This document shows positions 6,591 to 11,606 of a stretch of 11,606 bases of DNA, one piece after another. A model generated the notes under the pieces. That model was not told where the DNA came from and did no database searches. It saw only the letters and a list, made by a program, of their open reading frames with translations. The position numbers were made by a program, and so were the translations under genes. The number at the start of each line of letters is the position of its first letter. The stretch's first letter is position 1. Source of the stretch: Clostridia bacterium (GTDB lineage Bacteria; Bacillota; Clostridia; Oscillospirales; QAMX01); the NCBI GenBank assembly GCA_017556885.1, contig JAFYLV010000009.1, forward strand, positions 1 through 11,606, read 5' to 3'.

Positions 6591-7655
6591 TTAGTCGATG
6601 ACGACTTCCTTGCCGCCGTTCTTGGCAGACTCGTAAACGGCGAGGATAATGCGCAGAGCCTTCATAGCCTCGACGGGGCCGACGTAGGGATCGCGATCCT
6701 CGAGGACGGCGTGAACGATATCCTGCACGTGGAAGGGATGGCCGCCGACCTTGTTGGGATCGGCACCGGTGGCGGTATTGGCAAGGCCCTCACCGCTCTT
6801 CATGGCAGCCTCTTCCTCCAGCATCTTCTCCTCGCTCTCGTTGCGGATCTTCCAGGTGCGGACGTCGCCCCAGACCAGCTCGATGGAGCCGTCGGTACCG
6901 TGAACACCGATGTCGGTGGACAGGCCGGGGTAGGCGCAGGTGGTGGAGGTGAAGGTGGCAACGGCACCGTTCTTGAAGGTGACGATGGACTTGGTCATGT
7001 CCTCGGTCTCGATGTCGTGGTTGTACAGACCCATGACGGAGCGGACGGAGTAGACATCACCCATCATCCACTGCATGAGGTCAACGGTGTGGACAGCCTG
7101 ATTCATCAGGGAGCCGCCGCCGTCCATGGCCCAGGTGCCGCGCCAGCCGCCGTCGGCGAAATAATCGTCGGTACGGTACCAGTTGACGGAGAACTCACCG
7201 GAGATGAGCTTGCCGAGACGACCGTTGTCGATGGCTTCCTTCATGGCGAGCACGTTGGGGGTGCGGCGATTCTGGAAGACGCAGGCGACCTTCTTGCCGG
7301 TCTCCTTCATGCACTCAACGATGGACTGAGCAGCCTCGAGGGTGATGTCGATGGGCTTCTCAACGAGAACGTGCTTGCCGGCGCGCAGAGCCTGGCAGAC
7401 GTACTCGGCGTGGGTGCCGGAGGGGGTGGCAACGGAGATGATGTCGATGTCGGGATTGGCGAGCATATCCTCATACTTGGTGTAGACCGTCAGGTCGGGA
7501 TACATCTCGGGATACTCTCTCTTATGCTTCTCCAGGCGGTCGGGGCGGGCGTCGCAGACGGCGACGAGTTCGGCCTCCTCCATGTCGAAGGCAGCCTTGG
7601 CGTGATAACGGCCGATACCGAGGCCGAGAACGCCGTAACCGATTTTCTTGCTCAT
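6591..7655 (-). CDS. Gfo/Idh/MocA family NAD(P)-dependent oxidoreductase
   Basis: This 354-aa protein has the normal family length. The N-terminal Rossmann domain (1-about 125) carries GLGIGRYH (11-18), a variant of the dinucleotide-binding GxGxxG motif, then ATPSGTHAEY and EKPIDIT with the conserved catalytic Lys100. The C-terminal alpha/beta domain carries GGGSLMNQAVHTVDLMQW (from 179) with His189 and Asp192, the usual substrate and catalytic residues. The family oxidises or reduces hydroxyl groups of sugars, inositols and related polyols; the substrate is not readable here. AAGGAGAG precedes the ATG. It starts 40 bp after the DUF6807 gene in the same direction, probably in one transcript, and ends at a strong terminator. 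Confidence 0.94.
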   Translation of the reverse strand: MSKKIGYGVLGLGIGRYHAKAAFDMEEAELVAVCDARPDRLEKHKREYPEMYPDLTVYTKYEDMLANPDIDIISVATPSGTHAEYVCQALRAGKHVLVEKPIDITLEAAQSIVECMKETGKKVACVFQNRRTPNVLAMKEAIDNGRLGKLISGEFSVNWYRTDDYFADGGWRGTWAMDGGGSLMNQAVHTVDLMQWMMGDVYSVRSVMGLYNHDIETEDMTKSIVTFKNGAVATFTSTTCAYPGLSTDIGVHGTDGSIELVWGDVRTWKIRNESEEKMLEEEAAMKSGEGLANTATGADPNKVGGHPFHVQDIVHAVLEDRDPYVGPVEAMKALRIILAVYESAKNGGKEVVID

Positions 7656-7695
7656 GATTGTTGCTCTCCTTTATGAAATTTAATTGTTTTTGAAT

Positions 7696-8781
7696 TTATT
7701 CCTCGCAGGTGGCTGCGGGAGGTGCTGCGTAATCCGCGAAACGGGCGGCAATGCCGGCATCCTGGGTGTTGCCGCTGTGGGCGATGAGCCGATAGCGGAA
7801 GGTCATGCTCTCACCTGCCGGGATGCGGCGGTCGCCGGGAATATAGAAGTTGTTGGGAGCCATCAGACCGTAGTCGCGGGCGTGCCAGTAGCAGGGGTGC
7901 CCCTCGTTCTCCGGATTGTCCAGGATGGCAAAGCCGCAGAGGTGACCCTTTTCGGTGCCGTAATAGTCACACCAGGGGGCGCGTTTCATCCAGATCTCAT
8001 CCTCATTGATGCCGCCGCAGCCGTTTTCAAAGCGGCCGGTACCGGGCGTTACGGTGAGATTATGGTTCATGCGCACGGCCACAGGGCCGGCTTCCTTGGT
8101 GCGGCCGAGAACGACATCGCCGCAGTCGGCAAAGAGGGTGAGGGATACATCCGCCACGGTGTTGCCGTCAGGCATGGCATAGAAGCGGATGCGGGTCAAA
8201 TCGTGGCAGAGGGGCTTTCCGTCATGGTCGGTCCAGACGTTGCGGACGGCAAAGGCGGTGAAAACGTCGCCGTTTTCCACATTCTCAACGCTTTCGTTGC
8301 GGATGTAGCCGTGATCCTCCGGCTCGGTCCAGGTATCCACGCCGTTGACGTTGCCGTGGGAGAACCAGAAGCAGCGGTGATGCGGATGTTCGGGCGTTTT
8401 GAGATCAAGACGGGTGATCTGACTGCCGTAACGATCAAAGAAGGGGCCGAGGTAGGGCTTTGCAAGATCGTGGCCGAAGTAATAGCCGCATCTTTCCCGG
8501 CCGAAAAGGCGGATGGAAACGCGGTTTTCCCCGGCAACGCTCGCACAGACGGGTGTGCGGCCGGTGGCCTTTACCACGCGCAGGGAAAGGCTTTCGCCGG
8601 CGCGCAGCCAGGGCAGCAGAAAGAGGATGCCGCCGACGCCGTCCTGCTCGGTATACTGGGCGGGAAGGCGCTCACCGCCGGGGGTGCGCAGCGCAAAATG
8701 CGCATAAGCGGGCTTTGCGGCGGGAACAAAAACGGGGCAGTTCACACGGGTGTGTTGCCCGGCGGAAACAAGGATCTTCAT
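7696..8781 (-). CDS. DUF6807 (PmoA-like) family protein
   Basis: The start at 8781 is chosen because GAGGAGG (plus 8791-8797) lies 9 bases upstream; the ATG at 8799 overlaps that site. The 361-aa product carries the family signature EHPHHRCFWFSHGNVNGVDT (131-150) and later VRMNHNL (236-242), WCDYYG, and RDYGLMAPNNFYIPG near the end. These mark it as DUF6807, often annotated methane oxygenase PmoA family; that label should not be read as methane oxidation, because the fold is a beta-rich, probably carbohydrate-related one. No signal peptide is seen. Its pairing with a Gfo/Idh/MocA oxidoreductase 40 bp downstream fits a role in handling modified sugars. The function is otherwise unknown. Confidence 0.85.
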   Translation of the reverse strand: MKILVSAGQHTRVNCPVFVPAAKPAYAHFALRTPGGERLPAQYTEQDGVGGILFLLPWLRAGESLSLRVVKATGRTPVCASVAGENRVSIRLFGRERCGYYFGHDLAKPYLGPFFDRYGSQITRLDLKTPEHPHHRCFWFSHGNVNGVDTWTEPEDHGYIRNESVENVENGDVFTAFAVRNVWTDHDGKPLCHDLTRIRFYAMPDGNTVADVSLTLFADCGDVVLGRTKEAGPVAVRMNHNLTVTPGTGRFENGCGGINEDEIWMKRAPWCDYYGTEKGHLCGFAILDNPENEGHPCYWHARDYGLMAPNNFYIPGDRRIPAGESMTFRYRLIAHSGNTQDAGIAARFADYAAPPAATCEE

Positions 8782-8870
8782 GCGGAGAAACCTCCTCATT
8801 TGATGGAAAAATTCCGTACCTGTTTATTCTAACATATTACACGAAAAAAAGAAAGGGAAAAAGAGTGACT

Positions 8871-9290
8871 TCAGAAGCTCCGGGGGCGGCTGTCAAGATA
8901 ACTTTGCAGAATGACCACGGCCGCAACCTGATCCACCACGGCCTTGCGGCGTTTGCCGCTGCGGCCGTTGTCGGCAAGGATGCGGTGAGCCTCGTTGGTG
9001 GTCTGACGCTCATCCCAGTAGGTGAGGGGAAGTCCGGTCATTTCCTTCAAAAGCTCGCCAAAGACCCGCGTTGCCTCAGCGCGGAAGCCCTCGCTGCCGT
9101 CCATGTTTTTGGGAAGCCCGAGAACGATATGCTCCGCCTTGAGGGCGATGGCCTTGTCGGCCACGGCACGGGCGGCTTTCTCGGGCTGGTAGGCCGTGAC
9201 GGTTTCTACGGCGGAGGCAAGCATCTCCAAAGGATCGGAGAGGGCGAGACCGGTGCGGACCTCGCCGTAATCAACACCAAGGATCCGCAT
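8871..9290 (-). CDS. ruvX: Putative pre-16S rRNA nuclease / Holliday junction resolvase-like YqgF
   Basis: The 139-aa protein has the full RNase H-like fold of YqgF/RuvX: VDYGEVRTGLALSD at the N-terminus with Asp7, HIVLGLPKNMDGSEG in the middle with Glu67, YWDERQTTNEA (from 91), and VVDQVAAVVILQSYLD with Asp120. These acidic residues bind the metals. The E. coli homologue is needed to mature the 5' end of 16S rRNA. The start codon lies two bases after the stop of the phosphoglycerate mutase-like gene, so the two are cotranscribed and possibly translationally coupled; the ribosome binding site is only GGTGAAGT. The DUF6807 gene lies 89 bp downstream, with no convincing terminator between. Confidence 0.94.
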   Translation of the reverse strand: MRILGVDYGEVRTGLALSDPLEMLASAVETVTAYQPEKAARAVADKAIALKAEHIVLGLPKNMDGSEGFRAEATRVFGELLKEMTGLPLTYWDERQTTNEAHRILADNGRSGKRRKAVVDQVAAVVILQSYLDSRPRSF

Positions 9291-9292
9291 GC

Positions 9293-10513
9293 TTACTTCA
9301 CCGAAAGGAACTTTGCCATGAGCTCTGTTCCTTTTTCTTCCACAAGACCGGTGGCGGCGGCTGCCGCCTCGCTGTAGCCTGCTGCGGGATGGGTCCCGGC
9401 TTTGTGGCTGTAGTAGCGCACAAAGGGAATGGCATCCAGCGTGTGGGTGCGCTCGCAGATGGGGGTAGCGTGGTCGGGCAGCAGAAGAACACCGTAGGGC
9501 TCACCCGTGCCGGCAAGATATTCCGTCACCGGGGCGAGGATGCGGCGGTCGATATATTCGATGGAAAGCTTCTTTTCCTCGGCATTGCCGTCGTGGCCGC
9601 ACTCATCGGGAGCTTCCACGTGGACAAAGACCAGATCCGCTCCCTCACGGAAGGCGGTGACGGCGGCCTCAGCCTTGCCTTCAAAGTTGGTGTGGATATC
9701 GCCGGTGGCGCCCTCCACTTCGTAGAGCTTCATACCGGTACCGCGGGCAATGCCTGCAAGCAGGGGAACGGCGGTGACCATGGCGCCGGAGATGCCGTAG
9801 GCTGCAGCAAAGGAGGAGAGGCCGGGTTTGGTGCCCTCGCCCCAGAACCAGATTCGGTTGGCATCCTTCAGTCCGCGCTCCCGGCGGTCGGCATTTACGG
9901 GATGGTCGGCGAGAAGGGCTGCAGCCTGCTCGCAGAGAGCCCAAAGGGTATCCGCACCGCCGCCGGAGGGCAGATATCCGGCGATCTTCCGCTCCAGAAT
10001 GTCGTGGGGCGGAGTAAGGGAAAGATCGGCGCCGCACTTGTTTCGTCCGCCGCGCCAGATCATGATGTTGCGGTAGCTTGCGCCAAAGTAGAAGTCGAAT
10101 TCGCCGCCGCCGAGCTTTTCCTGCAGGAATGCGCAGAGCTCGCGGCCCTCCGCGTCGGTGATCTTGTCGGAAGAATGGTCAACCATGACCTCCTCTGCAC
10201 CGGTGCCGCGGGTGTTGATGAGATTGGTGCGGAAGACCATATCATCCTCACCTACAGGCAGACCGAGGCCGAGAGCCTCAATGGGGGAGCGGCCGGTATA
10301 GTAGCGCGCAGGCTCGTAACCCAGCACGGAGAGATTGGCGACGTCGCTGCCGAGGGGAAGCCCCTCGCGGAGCATGTGCACAAGACCGCAGTCGCCTTTG
10401 CGGGCGAGATTATCCATGCAGGGGATGTTTGCTGCGCCGAGGGGTGTTTTCATATCAAATTCGGGAAGGGGACGGTCACCCATGCCGTCGCCCAGCATAA
10501 CCAGGTATTTCAT
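9293..10513 (-). CDS. apgM: Cofactor-independent phosphoglycerate mutase, ApgM type
   Basis: The start at 10513 is taken because AAAGG lies just upstream; the ATG at 10546 has no ribosome binding site and overlaps the promoter. The 406-aa protein belongs to the alkaline phosphatase superfamily: LGDGMGDRP (8-15) binds metal, GSDVANLSVLGYEP (55-68) contains the phospho-accepting serine, and HVEAPDECGHDGN (298-310), PDHATP (346-351) and THT (356-358) supply the other metal ligands. ApgM interconverts 2- and 3-phosphoglycerate in glycolysis and gluconeogenesis. A close subgroup is annotated as a proposed homoserine kinase in bacteria lacking ThrB, and sequence reading alone cannot separate the two. 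It is the first gene of the minus-strand run and has its own promoter. Confidence 0.9.
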   Translation of the reverse strand: MKYLVMLGDGMGDRPLPEFDMKTPLGAANIPCMDNLARKGDCGLVHMLREGLPLGSDVANLSVLGYEPARYYTGRSPIEALGLGLPVGEDDMVFRTNLINTRGTGAEEVMVDHSSDKITDAEGRELCAFLQEKLGGGEFDFYFGASYRNIMIWRGGRNKCGADLSLTPPHDILERKIAGYLPSGGGADTLWALCEQAAALLADHPVNADRRERGLKDANRIWFWGEGTKPGLSSFAAAYGISGAMVTAVPLLAGIARGTGMKLYEVEGATGDIHTNFEGKAEAAVTAFREGADLVFVHVEAPDECGHDGNAEEKKLSIEYIDRRILAPVTEYLAGTGEPYGVLLLPDHATPICERTHTLDAIPFVRYYSHKAGTHPAAGYSEAAAAATGLVEEKGTELMAKFLSVK

Positions 10514-10548
10514 GACAGGTGCCTTTCTTATAGGAAAAAGATACATAT

Positions 10549-10577
10549 ATTATCGCAAAAGTTGCGGCGGTAGTCAA
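10549..10577 (-). promoter_or_regulatory. Promoter of the apgM-ruvX transcript
   Basis: On the minus strand -35 TTGACT (plus 10572-10577) and -10 GATAAT (plus 10549-10554) are exactly 17 bp apart, about 35 bases before the apgM start codon. Confidence 0.75.
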
Positions 10578-10638
10578 GAACAACCGTCGGTGTGTGATCA
10601 AAAAACAGCGAAATGCTTAAATTGTGAACAACGGGCGA

Positions 10639-10702
10639 TTCACAAAAAAATCACAGTCAATTCATAATTCATTCATACAAACGGAAAGAAATCGTGTATA
10701 AT
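10639..10702 (+). promoter_or_regulatory. Pho-box-like direct repeats and promoter of the response regulator
   Basis: Four hexamers stand at an exact 11-bp period: TTCACA (10639), ATCACA (10650), TTCATA (10661) and TTCATA (10672). A perfect -10 TATAAT lies at 10697-10702, and no good -35 is found at the right distance. Direct hexamer repeats spaced by one helical turn in the -35 zone are how PhoB of enterobacteria and PhoP of Bacillus bind their promoters. The promoter therefore looks activated by, and perhaps autoregulated by, the response regulator that follows. Confidence 0.7.
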
Positions 10703-10751
10703 ATAGATGAAAACATGGGAGAGAATTCTTCCGGGAAAGCGGAGGCCGATT

Positions 10752-11435
10752 ATGAGTCTTAGGATTCTCGTTGCGGAAGACAATGCGGATATTGCAAATC
10801 TTCTGCAGCTTTATCTTGAAAAAGAGGGCTGGGAGGTCGTTGTCGCCGAGGACGGCGTCGTGGCCATGGAGGCCTTTCATAAACACAAACCCGACCTTGC
10901 ACTGCTGGATATTATGATGCCCCGCAAGGACGGCAGGCAGGTGTGCGAGGAGATCCGCAAGGAATCCTCCATTCCCGTCATCATGGTCACCGCCAAGGGC
11001 GAGATCGCCGATAAGGTCGCCTGCTTTGAGATCGGCGCGGATGACTACATCGTCAAGCCCTTTGATATGAAGGAGGTCATCCTCCGCATCCGGGCGGTTA
11101 TCCGCCGCACCGGTGTGGAGGAGGGCGCCAAGCATGTGGAGTATGAGGGCATCTCCGTGGATCTTGACAGCTACTCCCTCATTCTCGGAGGAAAAGAGGT
11201 GGATGCACCGCCCAAGGAAATCGAGCTGCTGTATTTTCTTGCCTCCAATCCCGGAACCGTTTTTACCCGGGATCAGCTGCTGGATCAGGTGTGGGGCTTT
11301 GATTACTTCGGTGACACCCGCACCATTGACGTACACGTCAAACGTCTGCGGGAAAAACTGGAGGGTGTCAGCGACAAATGGAGCCTGCGCACCGTGTGGG
11401 GCGTTGGATATAAATTCGAAGTCAAGGAAAAATAA
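10752..11435 (+). CDS. OmpR/PhoB-family response regulator
   Basis: The start at 10752 follows GGAGG by six bases; the in-frame ATG at 10707 lies five bases after the -10 box. The 227-aa protein has a receiver domain (1-about 118) with acidic Glu9 and Asp10, the phosphorylated Asp53 in LLDIMMP, Thr80 and Lys102 in VKPFD, all present. A winged-helix DNA-binding domain (about 128-224) follows, with TRDQLLDQVWGFDYFGDTRT and the recognition helix VDVHVKRLRE-like segment. A membrane histidine kinase starts 23 bp downstream and is the likely partner. The promoter carries Pho-box-like repeats, so a role as PhoB/PhoP in phosphate starvation is a reasonable guess, but VanR- or ResD-like roles remain possible. 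Confidence 0.94.
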   Translation: MSLRILVAEDNADIANLLQLYLEKEGWEVVVAEDGVVAMEAFHKHKPDLALLDIMMPRKDGRQVCEEIRKESSIPVIMVTAKGEIADKVACFEIGADDYIVKPFDMKEVILRIRAVIRRTGVEEGAKHVEYEGISVDLDSYSLILGGKEVDAPPKEIELLYFLASNPGTVFTRDQLLDQVWGFDYFGDTRTIDVHVKRLREKLEGVSDKWSLRTVWGVGYKFEVKEK

Positions 11436-11458
11436 TGTGACGGGGGAGACCATTCCCG

Positions 11459-11606
11459 ATGAACGGCTTTAACAGCGTTTTTAAAAAGAACTTTCTTTCC
11501 ATGGCCTGTCTGCTCGTCATCGCCGTCACGCTGCTCACCGTCATTTTCTCCATCTTTCTGGCCAACTACTCTGCCTCGGAAAAGCAGGATCAGCTGGAGC
11601 TTGCCA
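11459..11606 (+). CDS. Membrane sensor histidine kinase, N-terminal fragment
   Basis: Only the first 49 codons are in the window, and the frame stays open to the edge. GGGGGAG (11442-11448) lies 10 bases before the ATG. The visible part begins MNGFNSVFKKNFLS, basic and short, then a hydrophobic segment (residues about 14-35) that is a transmembrane helix, then an extracytoplasmic start with SEKQDQLELA. This is the usual N-terminus of a two-component sensor, and the position directly behind the response regulator supports it. No kinase motif is in the window, so the call rests on topology and context. Confidence 0.75.
   Translation, partial: MNGFNSVFKKNFLSMACLLVIAVTLLTVIFSIFLANYSASEKQDQLELA

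Noticed and set aside
6711..7676. Long plus-strand frame opposite the oxidoreductase
   Set aside because: It is low-complexity Gly/Val/Asp-rich, the mirror of a GC-rich gene with clear Gfo/Idh/MocA motifs on the other strand.
7684..8832. 382-codon plus-strand frame opposite the DUF6807 gene
   Set aside because: It has no motifs or ribosome binding site and is the antisense of a recognised family.
8805..8870. Promoter or terminator between ruvX and the DUF6807 gene
   Set aside because: On the minus strand there is a T-rich stretch, a short CTTC/GAAG inverted repeat and TAGAAT or TAATAT as possible -10 boxes, but no -35 and no stable stem; too weak to annotate either way.
9389..10573. 394-codon plus-strand frame opposite apgM
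   Set aside because: It is a shadow; the minus strand has all the metal-binding motifs of the phosphoglycerate mutase-like family.
10662..11453. 263-codon minus-strand frame opposite the response regulator
   Set aside because: It covers the promoter and repeats of the plus-strand gene and has no recognisable domain.

Overview
The window looks like a chromosomal segment of a Firmicute, most likely a Clostridia/Oscillospiraceae-type gut anaerobe of moderately high GC. The grounds are a T-box riboswitch, strong AGGAGG-type ribosome binding sites, an L10-type ribosomal leader, sigma-A-like TTGACA/TATAAT promoters and intrinsic hairpin terminators. This is inferred from style and no taxonomic search was run. 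No mobile element, tRNA, rRNA or CRISPR array is visible.

Left part (1-2600): the 3' portion of a T-box leader, cut by the window edge, lies upstream of a 766-aa protein that joins an XRE-type helix-turn-helix, a cupin domain and a complete AMP-forming acyl-CoA synthetase. This is the most unusual locus: a regulator-like front end fused to an enzyme, under apparent control by uncharged tRNA. Two strong terminators separate it from the convergent ribosomal operon rplJ-rplL (minus strand), which has its own promoter and an L10-binding leader and is not flanked by rplKA or rpoBC.

Middle (3800-6590): divergent from rplJ, a well-formed promoter drives a 514-aa putative clan-A-like glycoside hydrolase (DUF5722-like) followed by a small XRE repressor and a terminator. 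Convergent to these is a membrane-anchored DUF1287 protein with its own promoter.

Right part (6591-10580, minus strand): a candidate four-gene run reads, in transcription order, cofactor-independent phosphoglycerate mutase (or the related proposed homoserine kinase), ruvX (2-nt gap), a DUF6807/PmoA-like protein and a Gfo/Idh/MocA oxidoreductase, ending in a strong terminator. The first two genes are housekeeping; the last two look like a sugar-modification pair and may have a separate promoter.

Far right (10580-11606, plus strand): an OmpR/PhoB-family response regulator is followed by the start of a membrane histidine kinase cut by the window edge. Its promoter has a good -10 but no clear -35; instead four TTCAYA-like hexamers stand exactly 11 bp apart, the layout of a PhoB/PhoP box, which suggests a phosphate-responsive, autoregulated two-component system.
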